This document shows positions 1-5,318 of a stretch of DNA of 5,322 bases, in pieces (within the stretch, counting starts at the first letter, position 1; each line of letters opens with the position of its first letter). The notes under the pieces are model-generated. The model ran no database searches, was not told where the DNA came from, and saw nothing but the letters and a program-made list of their open reading frames with translations. The translations under genes were made by a program, and so were the position numbers. The DNA is from JAGUXG01 sp043798435 (GTDB lineage: Bacteria; UBA9089; UBA9088; JAGUXG01). The stretch covers positions 1-5,322 of the forward strand of contig JAZDOR010000003.1 in assembly GCA_043798435.1 (NCBI GenBank), read 5' to 3'.

Positions 1-33
1 TCTTGCGAAGTATTTGATCTTATCTTCAGAAAT

Positions 34-76
34 AGGTTGCATACATATTATATATCGGCATATTATGTATAAACCT
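34..76. repeat. AT-rich imperfect hairpin, possible terminator
   Basis: AGGTT-gc-ATACATA at 34-47 is complementary to TATGTAT-a-AACCT at 64-76: 12 paired positions, one small internal loop and a 16-nt loop. On the plus strand it is followed by a T-rich stretch ending in TTTTTT (about 81-89). It could therefore terminate a plus-strand gene lying left of the window, or end minus-strand transcription from the recombinase remnant. The stem is mostly A/T and weak, so the terminator reading is tentative. Confidence 0.3.
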
Positions 77-108
77 TAAGTATTTTTTCAAAAGTTCAAA
101 AAGTTTAG

Positions 109-339
109 CTAATCCCTATTGTAGGGTGCGAAATATGGGAAATTATTGACCATCTCCTCCCCCATCTTATCGGTCAAATGCGTATATATCATCGTTGATG
201 ATATACTTGAATGTCCCAATAGAGACTGTGTTGTCTTGATGTCTCTTTTATATTGATAGGCATAAGTGCCAAAGGTGTGTCTTAGGGAGAAAAGGGAACG
301 GGTTCCTTTATTTCCACCTTCTTTGACCGTACTCTCTTC
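109..339 (-). pseudogene. Tyrosine recombinase (phage-type integrase), C-terminal remnant
   Basis: Read on the minus strand, this stretch encodes a 76-residue tail ending in TAG at 109-111. It has the C-terminal signature of tyrosine recombinases: LRHTFGT (codons from 283-285 downward, with the catalytic Arg), then LLGHSSISSTMIYTH, which contains the conserved His (codon 211-213) and the Tyr nucleophile (codon 184-186). These enzymes cut and rejoin DNA through a 3'-phosphotyrosine link. The copy is broken: an in-frame TAG lies at 340-342, and the N-terminal DNA-binding domain and most of the catalytic domain are missing. Just upstream of LRH the usual box-II His (HxLRH) is replaced by Phe. 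Another frame in that stretch reads KKVEIKEPVPFSP, which resembles the expected lead-in, so a 1-nt deletion near 297-300 is likely. The frame upstream of the stop stays open to 414 but shows no recombinase motif. The family call is secure; the exact frameshift is inferred. Confidence 0.85.
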
Positions 340-445
340 CTAATCTTCATTTTTCTGCCCATTTGCCTTTTTAATTTGTGATAATTCCTCTTTTATGTAA
401 TGCTGTAATTCTACCTAAAAGCCTTTTCATTGTCAATAAAAATGA

Positions 446-506
446 ACCCCGTTAGAGAATTATGGAATAAGAGTTTATCGAGAGGATTTGAGTTCTCTAA
501 CGGGGT
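446..506. repeat. 14-bp perfect inverted repeat, MITE-like or terminator
   Basis: ACCCCGTTAGAGAA (446-459) is perfectly repeated in inverse at 493-506, separated by 33 nt. On the minus strand it lies 34 nt downstream of the toxin stop codon and is followed by TTCATTTTTATT, so its transcript could form a terminator for the toxin-antitoxin operon, although the loop is long for an intrinsic terminator. The arms show no clear flanking target duplication. The alternative reading is a short dispersed palindromic element, which the C4/G4 ends and the nearby integrase remnant make plausible. Confidence 0.55.
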
Positions 507-540
507 GAACCTATACCCAAGTAAAAAATTTCAGCAACAG

Positions 541-852
541 CTACTTTTTATACGCCTGATCATGAGGACCCAAATCAATGAACTTAATGGTATTATCTTG
601 AGATATATTGCAGTCATTGCAGAGGACTATTTTCTCATCTCCTCTTCTTCGGCATGCTTTACAATATAGATAGATAATAAGAAAATTCTTTCGAACTGGT
701 GAGCTTAGGTATCCTCTAAGGTTGCCTTTTAATGGTTCACCCAAAGCAATAGGATTTTCTATAATCATGTCCACTTTCTTTTTGATTGCCTTTTTTATGG
801 AACTGTACCTTTTTAGGGATTCTACAAAGGAATCAGCAAAGAGAATTTCCAT
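541..852 (-). CDS. RelE/ParE-superfamily toxin with a four-cysteine insert
   Basis: This 103-residue basic protein is probably the toxin of a type II toxin-antitoxin pair, by analogy with RelE/YoeB-like ribosome-dependent mRNA endonucleases. The order of elements fits the fold: an opening strand (MEILFADSFVESLKRY), two Lys-rich helices (about 10-33), the turn IENPIALGEPLKG leading to LRGYLSSPVRKNFLIIY (the 'G-L-x-x-Y-R-K-x-F-R-I-I-Y' strand pair of the family), and the end FIDLGPHDQAYKK. R46, R54, K55, H97 and Y101 are candidates for RNA-binding or active-site residues. Unusually, a CxxC-x10-CxxC segment (C64, C67, C78, C81) replaces the normal short hairpin, suggesting a bound zinc. Its ATG overlaps the antitoxin TGA by one base (TGATG), so translation is probably coupled and no separate Shine-Dalgarno is needed. 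The family assignment is strong; RNase rather than gyrase-type activity is inferred. Confidence 0.85.
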   Translation of the reverse strand: MEILFADSFVESLKRYSSIKKAIKKKVDMIIENPIALGEPLKGNLRGYLSSPVRKNFLIIYLYCKACRRRGDEKIVLCNDCNISQDNTIKFIDLGPHDQAYKK

Positions 853-1103
853 CAGAAAACCTCTTTATATTTAGACCATTGGACATTGCCAGACTTAATT
901 CTTGAAATAGTTTGCAAAAGGCTTTCAGTAAAATCTGTGTCCGCAAGAATTATCTCGGTTGGCTCATTCTCTTTGGTGCGTTTTAAGTTTAGAATAAACT
1001 GGGCAAAAATTTCAGAGACAGATGTTCGCTGATATTCTGCATAAATTTTGGCATAGTCTATTAAGTCTTTGTCCATGGTGATATTCATTCTACTTTTCTG
1101 CAT
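852..1103 (-). CDS. Ribbon-helix-helix antitoxin of the downstream RelE-like toxin
   Basis: This 83-residue protein is likely the cognate antitoxin and autorepressor. The N-terminus has the RHH pattern: a strand (RMNITMDKDL, about 5-14), helix A (about 12-24, DLIDYAKIYAEYQ), a turn with the typical T-S-V-S-E (27-31), and helix B (about 30-41). It resembles the DUF6364-type antitoxins. The rest (about 45-83) is acidic at first and ends WSKYKEVF, a likely toxin-wrapping tail. The start is ATG at 1103: AGGAGGT (1117-1111) lies 7 nt upstream, which excludes the internal Met6. It precedes the toxin with a one-base overlap, the usual antitoxin-first order, and has its own promoter in the gap after trpE. 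RHH dimers normally bind their own promoter, so autoregulation is expected but not shown here. Confidence 0.82.
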   Translation of the reverse strand: MQKSRMNITMDKDLIDYAKIYAEYQRTSVSEIFAQFILNLKRTKENEPTEIILADTDFTESLLQTISRIKSGNVQWSKYKEVF

Positions 1104-1131
1104 GTTGATTACCTCCTAAAAGGATACTTAT

Positions 1132-1159
1132 ATTATACATCTATTATGCGTTTTGTCAA
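1132..1159 (-). promoter_or_regulatory. Sigma-70-type promoter of the toxin-antitoxin operon
   Basis: On the minus strand TTGACA (1159-1154) and TATAAT (1137-1132) are both exact consensus hexamers, separated by 16 bp. The expected start of transcription is near 1125, giving a leader of about 20 nt that contains the AGGAGGT ribosome-binding site of the antitoxin. The hexanucleotide ATAATA occurs twice, 11 bp apart, across the spacer and -10 box. This is one helical turn and would suit cooperative binding of RHH dimers, so the operator may overlap the promoter. The promoter is visible directly; the operator is conjecture. Confidence 0.75.
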
Positions 1160-1174
1160 TTACCTTTTTACTGT

Positions 1175-2635
1175 TTAAGACCATTTTAAGCCCCCTTCAG
1201 CTAAGTCAATGGCCGAAAGCATAGCTTTGGCTTTGTTCAGGCTCTCTTTGTATTCCATCTCAGGGTCTGAATCTGCCACAATTCCTGCCCCTGCCTGAAT
1301 ATAGGCTGTGCCTTGATGAAGAAGGATTGTCCTTATGGTAATACAAGTATCCATATTGCCACTGAAGGAAAAATAGCCAACACATCCAGCATAGACTCCT
1401 CTTCTCACTGGTTCAAGCTCATCTATAATTTCACAAGCCCTTACCTTTGGTGCGCCACTTAGTGTGCCTGCAGGAAAACAGGCTTTAAGGACATCTAATG
1501 GTAATATGCCTTCCCTCACCCTGCCTTTTACAGAGGTCATAATGTGCATCACATGGGAATATCTTTCTATAGTCATAAACTCAGGTAGAGTGATGCTTCC
1601 GAATTCACATACCCGACCAAGGTCATTCCTTCCAAGGTCAACCAACATTATATGCTCTGCCCTCTCCTTTTCATCAGAGAGAAGCTCTTCTTCAAGCCTT
1701 GTATCCTCAGCTTCATTTCTTCCCCTTCTCCTTGTGCCAGCAAGAGGTCTTGTCTCTGCGAAGCCTCCCTCTACTCTCACTAATAGCTCAGGGGATGAGC
1801 CTATCAAAGAAAGCTCATCAAAGTCAAGGAGATACATATATGGGGATGGGTTTATGTGCCTGAGGGCCCGATAGATGGATATAGAGGAAGCCTTTGTTTT
1901 TCTCCGTATCCTCTGGGATGGAACAACCTGAAAGATATCTCCTGCCTTTATATATTCCTTTGCCAGAGAGACAGCCTTTTTATAGCCCTCCTTAGGAAAC
2001 TCAAATATTGGCTTAGATGGCGCTATTATTGGTGATTGATAGATTTCCTGCCCAAGGGGTTTTGAAAGCTTTTCTTCTATTAACTCTATTGACTCACAAG
2101 CCTTCTGGTATGATGCCTTTGGAATAGTAGCCACAATCTTTATTATCGCCTTTTGATGGTCAAAGATGATTATGTTCTCAGGGATAACAAAGATTGATAT
2201 GGGAATCTCTAAATCTTCTGGTGTTTTGGGAGGAAGGTGCTCTATATAGCGGATGTAGTCATAGCCAATATAACCGACAGCACCACCACAGAATATTGGA
2301 AGCTGGGAAAGACTAACAGGTTTTAAGCCATTAAGAATAGTGATAAGATGGGAGAGAGGGTCTTTCCCCACTTTAAGCCTTTTTGTCTTTCCGTTTTTTA
2401 TAATCTCAACCCTATCAAAGTAAGCCCTGAAGATTATTGATGGGGATACACCGATAAAGGAATACCTGCCTATCTTCTCTATAGAAAGGGCGCTCTCTAA
2501 AAGGAAGGAATAGGTTGTCTTTGTCTTCCAGAAGATAGAGATGGGGGTCTCAAGGTCAGCGAGTATCTCTTTATATACAGGGACAAGGCCTCCTCCTTCA
2601 GAAAGGCGATTATATTCATCAAGATTTGGATACAT
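1175..2635 (-). CDS. trpE: Anthranilate synthase component I
   Basis: TrpE converts chorismate to anthranilate and pyruvate, the first committed step of tryptophan synthesis, in the cytoplasm, using ammonia from the TrpG glutaminase. At 486 residues it is full length. The N-terminal domain carries the LLES motif (45-48) and RYSFIG (57-62). The chorismate-binding domain shows GDIFQVVPSQR (232-242), NPSPYMY (262-268), GSSPELLVR (279-287), TRPLAGTRRRG (295-305), AEHIMLVDLGRNDLGR (326-341, Mg-ligand Glu327), HVMHIMTSVKG (361-371, catalytic His probably 364), FPAGTLSGAPK (387-397) and AGAGIVADSDPEMEY (448-462). LLES and NPSPYMY are the elements that form the tryptophan feedback site in known TrpE, so feedback inhibition is likely retained, and they favour TrpE over PabB or salicylate/isochorismate enzymes. 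The N-terminus MYPNLDEYNRL fits family starts, supporting ATG 2635, but no Shine-Dalgarno precedes it because a 139-bp insertion ends 6 nt upstream of the codon. No trpG follows; the next genes are the toxin-antitoxin pair. Confidence 0.96.
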   Translation of the reverse strand: MYPNLDEYNRLSEGGGLVPVYKEILADLETPISIFWKTKTTYSFLLESALSIEKIGRYSFIGVSPSIIFRAYFDRVEIIKNGKTKRLKVGKDPLSHLITILNGLKPVSLSQLPIFCGGAVGYIGYDYIRYIEHLPPKTPEDLEIPISIFVIPENIIIFDHQKAIIKIVATIPKASYQKACESIELIEEKLSKPLGQEIYQSPIIAPSKPIFEFPKEGYKKAVSLAKEYIKAGDIFQVVPSQRIRRKTKASSISIYRALRHINPSPYMYLLDFDELSLIGSSPELLVRVEGGFAETRPLAGTRRRGRNEAEDTRLEEELLSDEKERAEHIMLVDLGRNDLGRVCEFGSITLPEFMTIERYSHVMHIMTSVKGRVREGILPLDVLKACFPAGTLSGAPKVRACEIIDELEPVRRGVYAGCVGYFSFSGNMDTCITIRTILLHQGTAYIQAGAGIVADSDPEMEYKESLNKAKAMLSAIDLAEGGLKWS

Positions 2636-2789
2636 ATTTCTGTAAGCGTTCAGCCGTCAGCTAACAACAGTCAGCAAAGACCATAAAATCAAGACAAATG
2701 AAGCGTTCCTATATTTACGCCTTGGATGCTTTTATATCGTAATGCCTTGTAAAAGCTGACTGCTGATAGCTGAACGCTTGCATATTTCT
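2633..2789. mobile_element. 139-bp MITE-like insertion with 9-bp target duplications
   Basis: The element occupies 2642-2780 and is bordered by exact 9-bp direct repeats CATATTTCT at 2633-2641 and 2781-2789. Its ends are inverted: AAGCGTTCAGC at 2644-2654 and GCTGAACGCTT at 2769-2779. The arms are arrays with a 7-nt period, TCAGC at 2650, 2657 and 2671 on the left and GCTGA at 2755, 2762 and 2769 on the right. The core (about 2676-2754) has no coding features apart from a partial extra end AAGCGTTC at 2701-2708. It encodes no transposase, so movement would have depended on one acting in trans. Nine-base duplications occur with several IS families (for example IS4-type and IS1), so the family cannot be named. 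The element splits the radical SAM-trpE junction, and the left duplication contains the trpE start codon. Confidence 0.8.
2715..2783 (-). other. 22-codon ORF created by the insertion, upstream of trpE
   Basis: The upstream copy of the duplicated target also carries ATG (2783-2781). From there the frame reads MQAFSYQQSAFTRHYDIKAS plus KA and stops at TAA (2717-2715) inside the inserted element, 79 nt before the trpE start. AGGAAG in the end of the radical SAM gene lies 10 nt upstream of this ATG, so it has the ribosome-binding context that trpE probably had before the insertion. It has no Trp codon and is not a classical trp leader peptide. It is most likely an accidental product, with possible effect on trpE translation. 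Confidence 0.35.
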
Positions 2790-4181
2790 TCATCTTCCTA
2801 TCCCTTTGAGATAGGAGAGATAAGACCTGTTCTCCGAAAGCCATCTTTTGATAATCCCTTTTCCGGCAAACTTCATAATGAATGGAAGCAAGGAGGGAAA
2901 GTATGCCTTTCGGTATAGGGAGCAAAGAGAGGATTTGATAGTATCAAAGACAAGGTTTAAGCCAGCATTTACAGCATTGGTATAGGAATAGAAATCAGAA
3001 AAGCACTCTATCATCCCCCTCTGAAGCTCATCCGCACCCATATTCTTTGGAGAAAAGACTGTATGCAAGCCATCATAGAGGCTCCAGTTTTTATGGAGAA
3101 ACCTTCCTTCCTTTTCTATCTGAGTATAAAACTCGCTTCCTGGAATTGGGGTTAGAACACCGTATTGAACATAGTCTAAGCCTGTCTTCCTGCAAAAGTC
3201 CTGGGTCATCTTAAAGACATCCTTTGTATCAGACTCGCCTCCCAGAACGAACATTCCATGCACCAGGATACTCTGTTTGGCAAAAGTGGCTATAGACCGC
3301 TTTATATCCTCTACATCCTGCCCTTTTTTCATATCTTTCAAGGTCTCCGGGTTGACAGACTCAAAGCCGACATAGACAGTATTACATCCTGCTTGCTTCA
3401 TTTTTTTCACAAACTCTGGTTTTTTTGTTATCTCGGTTCTTACCTGGGCTGTCCATGGTCTATTAAACCCTGAGCTGATCAGCCCATCAAAGATCTCGTT
3501 TGACCTCTTGATATTGGCGGTGAAGTTGTCATCAATAAAGAATATCGTCCCTTTTTTATACCTTGACACCTCTCTCAAAACCCTATCCGGGCTTTGCGAC
3601 CTATACTTTTTCCCAAACATCGCTGTAACTGAACAGAAGTTGCAATGATGAGGACAGCCCCTTGAGGTCATTACTGGAATGTTTGATATCCTCTCAGAGG
3701 CTTTTATCAGGGAAAAATCAGGTATGGGCAGGCTATCCAAATCCTCGGGCCTGGTGCAATAAACTATTTTATCCTTGACCTTTCCTGAAAGAACATCCAA
3801 AATGTTGCCCTCTGCCTCTCCAACCACAACCTGATCAAAATATGGAGTTACATCATCTGGAAGCATACTGGCGTGGATGCCACCGATTATCGTCTTTGCC
3901 TCTAAACCATGAGCCCTTCTTAAGGCTTTATACTCCCTGGCTATCTCCTTTCCCCTATCCACTGTAGCGGTTATACAGCTCAGGCAGAGTATATCAACAC
4001 CAAGAAGCTCATTAGCCTGTATCCGTCTGTCAATAATATTCTCGTTGATGATCGCTACATCAAAGCCTGCCTCTTTGGCTATTGTGCCAAGGATGACAGG
4101 GCCCAGAAGCGGAATCCTCATATACTTACTGAATACATTAGAAGATGTCCCCATTGGCTCCACAAAAAGTATCTTTTTCAT
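2790..4181 (-). CDS. B12-binding-domain radical SAM protein
   Basis: This 463-residue protein has the two-domain layout of cobalamin-type (class B-like) radical SAM enzymes, a group that includes methyltransferases and cyclases such as BchE and HpnJ relatives. Residues 1 to about 140 form a Rossmann-like B12-binding domain (MKKILFVEP, GPVILGTIAKEAGF, GGIHASMLPDD at 100-110, VVVGEAEG at 118-125). The radical SAM core begins at PVMTSRGCPHHCNFCS (169-184), with the 4Fe-4S cysteines C176, C180 and C183 in CxxxCxxC spacing. It continues through IFFIDDNFTANIKR (213-226), VYVGFESVNPETLK (269-282) and HGMFVLGGES (308-317). The last 90 or so residues are less conserved and basic. No DxHxxG motif is visible, so the usual His ligand for base-off cobalamin is absent. 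ATG 4181 is supported by AGGAGGA (4192-4186) 4 nt upstream. The substrate is unknown; neighbours do not reveal it. It lies 71 bp after the PorV-like gene and once ran directly into trpE. Confidence 0.9.
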   Translation of the reverse strand: MKKILFVEPMGTSSNVFSKYMRIPLLGPVILGTIAKEAGFDVAIINENIIDRRIQANELLGVDILCLSCITATVDRGKEIAREYKALRRAHGLEAKTIIGGIHASMLPDDVTPYFDQVVVGEAEGNILDVLSGKVKDKIVYCTRPEDLDSLPIPDFSLIKASERISNIPVMTSRGCPHHCNFCSVTAMFGKKYRSQSPDRVLREVSRYKKGTIFFIDDNFTANIKRSNEIFDGLISSGFNRPWTAQVRTEITKKPEFVKKMKQAGCNTVYVGFESVNPETLKDMKKGQDVEDIKRSIATFAKQSILVHGMFVLGGESDTKDVFKMTQDFCRKTGLDYVQYGVLTPIPGSEFYTQIEKEGRFLHKNWSLYDGLHTVFSPKNMGADELQRGMIECFSDFYSYTNAVNAGLNLVFDTIKSSLCSLYRKAYFPSLLPFIMKFAGKGIIKRWLSENRSYLSYLKGIGR

Positions 4182-4252
4182 TTTTTCCTCCTATTTATAA
4201 AAATAAAAGTTTACTTCAGGAGAAGCAGTTTAAGCAATAAAAAATTATTTAC

Positions 4253-5161
4253 TTAAAACTTAGAAGATAGGGAGATGTAGTGGGATAGACCAAGCTCTCC
4301 ATAGGGTCTGATGGCATAGTCAATACCAAAGGTTGGCTGAGATATGCCAAAACCTGCTGTTAGCCCAGAGCCTTCGTCTGCAGGGCCTGAGGCATAGCCT
4401 GCTCTCACTAAGAAAATTGGGGAGATTTGTGATTCTACACCAAGGGCGATGTAGAATGGGGAGAGGTTGGTATCAAGGCTGATGAGTGCAGGGAATTTCA
4501 GGTTCTTCTTGTATGCACCACCAAGCCTCAAGGATAGAGGCAATGGGTCCCCTTCTTTTTCAGACTTTGGTTTTGTGCCAAGGTTAGTCATGACAGCAGC
4601 AAGGTTCAGGTTAGGACGATAGTCTTTACAAAGAAGCCCTGCATCAAGACAGATTGATTGAGCACCCTTATCATCAATCCTCAGTTGGATAGCCTTCAGG
4701 CTTACTCCCATTGATAGCCTCTGGTTTATCCTCCTGGCATAAGAACAGGATATGGCCATATCTGAGGCAGACCAGTCATCTGTGGGATTAGCTGCGTTGT
4801 CATACCCCTTCTCATTGCCATACCCAAGATAGACCAGGCTTACCCCATAGGCTTCATTCACAGAAGACAATGCCATATTTATACTGGAATAAGCTAAGCC
4901 ATCAACCTCAGTCATAGGACGAAGATACATAAACAGAGCCTCATTCTGGTTTAGTTGAACAAGACCTGCTGGATTCCAATAACAAGCGGAAGCTTCATCG
5001 ACTATAGCACAGTATGCACCAGCCATTCCATTTGCCCTTGCACCTTGACCTAATTTCAAGAATGCCGCAGACTTCTCTCCAGCATCATTGCCCCATCCAC
5101 CTGCTATCATTCCTGATACCAATAACATTACTAATCTCTTCATCGTTTTATTCTTTTTCAT
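4253..5161 (-). CDS. PorV/PorQ-family outer-membrane protein
   Basis: This 302-residue protein is predicted to be exported and to form an outer-membrane beta-barrel. It has a basic start (MKKNKTMKR), a hydrophobic stretch (about 10-23) and probable signal cleavage near residue 24, then the family hallmark FLKLGQGARANGMAGAYCAI (34-53) and DEASACYWNPAGL (55-67, NPAG at 63-66). The remainder alternates polar and aromatic residues in about a dozen strand-like segments and ends in Phe (SLSSKF), as outer-membrane barrels often do. PorV is a type IX secretion component in Bacteroidetes, but many members of this family occur in bacteria without known type IX secretion, and nothing here shows a secretion locus. 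ATG 5161 abuts a copy of the GCTGAACGCTT repeat, with only a weak TAGG 10 nt upstream; Met7 (codon at 5143) would also leave a good signal peptide, so the start is uncertain. Confidence 0.85.
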   Translation of the reverse strand: MKKNKTMKRLVMLLVSGMIAGGWGNDAGEKSAAFLKLGQGARANGMAGAYCAIVDEASACYWNPAGLVQLNQNEALFMYLRPMTEVDGLAYSSINMALSSVNEAYGVSLVYLGYGNEKGYDNAANPTDDWSASDMAISCSYARRINQRLSMGVSLKAIQLRIDDKGAQSICLDAGLLCKDYRPNLNLAAVMTNLGTKPKSEKEGDPLPLSLRLGGAYKKNLKFPALISLDTNLSPFYIALGVESQISPIFLVRAGYASGPADEGSGLTAGFGISQPTFGIDYAIRPYGELGLSHYISLSSKF

Positions 5162-5172
5162 AAGCGTTCAGC
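5162..5172 (+). repeat. Single copy of the 11-bp MITE end
   Basis: AAGCGTTCAGC here is identical to the left end (2644-2654) of the 139-bp element and inverse to its right end (2769-2779). No partner end is seen to the right inside the window, and no target duplication can be shown. It touches the first codon of the PorV-like gene, so it occupies the position of that gene's ribosome-binding spacer. It may be a decayed or partial element, or a dispersed repeat of the same family. Confidence 0.6.
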
Positions 5173-5185
5173 CTATCTATTAAAG

Positions 5186-5318
5186 AGTGTAAGAAGGGGG
5201 ATAAGAAGATAATTCCCGATATGGAGATTATTTATTTTTAAGGGGATGGAGATACTTATATTATCCCCACATCTCCCTAATCCCTATATCTCCTTATCTC
5301 CTCACCTTTTCTTACACT
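5186..5318. repeat. 133-bp imperfect inverted repeat of purine/pyrimidine units
   Basis: AGTGTAAGAA (5186-5195) is inversely repeated as TTCTTACACT (5309-5318). Between them the left half is purine-rich with GATA/GGAGAT words, and the right half is pyrimidine-rich with repeated ATCTCC, TATCTCC and ATCCCT words of about 7 to 9 nt, so the halves are loosely complementary. A clear inner hairpin is GGGGAT (5242-5247) with ATCCCC (5263-5268) around a 15-nt loop. No gene is seen in this stretch between the PorV-like start and the window edge. It may be a second type of non-coding mobile repeat, or carry the promoter of the PorV-like gene; target duplications cannot be tested because only four bases remain to its right. 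Confidence 0.5.

Larger units (their letters stand above)
1..540. other. 540-bp region without an intact gene
   Basis: No intact coding sequence is supported between the window edge and the toxin stop codon. It contains an AT-rich imperfect hairpin (34-76), the tail of a tyrosine recombinase gene in minus orientation (109-339), about 100 bp of A/T-rich sequence with no recognisable content beyond a short open stretch in the recombinase frame (343-414), and a 14-bp inverted repeat (446-506). A short plus-strand frame starting at 430 runs through the inverted repeat and then antisense to the toxin gene, so it is not treated as a gene. Confidence 0.7.

Noticed and set aside
430..669. Plus-strand ORF of 79 codons
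   Set aside because: It runs through the inverted repeat and antisense to the toxin gene; no family resemblance and no ribosome-binding site.
1464..1874. Plus-strand ORF of 136 codons
   Set aside because: It is antisense to the most conserved part of trpE and has a Ser/Arg-rich composition typical of such shadows.
2644..2779. CRISPR array or tandem satellite
   Set aside because: The 7-nt periodic units are too short and degenerate, and they are arranged in inverse halves flanked by a target duplication rather than as repeat-spacer units.
2636..2789. Classical trp attenuator or leader peptide upstream of trpE
   Set aside because: The short ORF there has no Trp codon, there is no terminator hairpin with a U-tract before trpE, and the segment is explained by a mobile insertion with target duplications.
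2689..2925. Minus-strand ORF of 78 codons crossing the end of the radical SAM gene
   Set aside because: Its first half is an alternative frame of the radical SAM gene and its second half is the inserted repeat; the protein has no recognisable domain.
3258..3473. Plus-strand ORF of 71 codons
   Set aside because: Antisense to the radical SAM core; no supporting signal.
4208..4230. Terminator between the PorV-like and radical SAM genes
   Set aside because: CTTC/GAAG around TCCT gives only a 4-bp stem; the following T-rich stretch is more likely ordinary AT-rich spacer.
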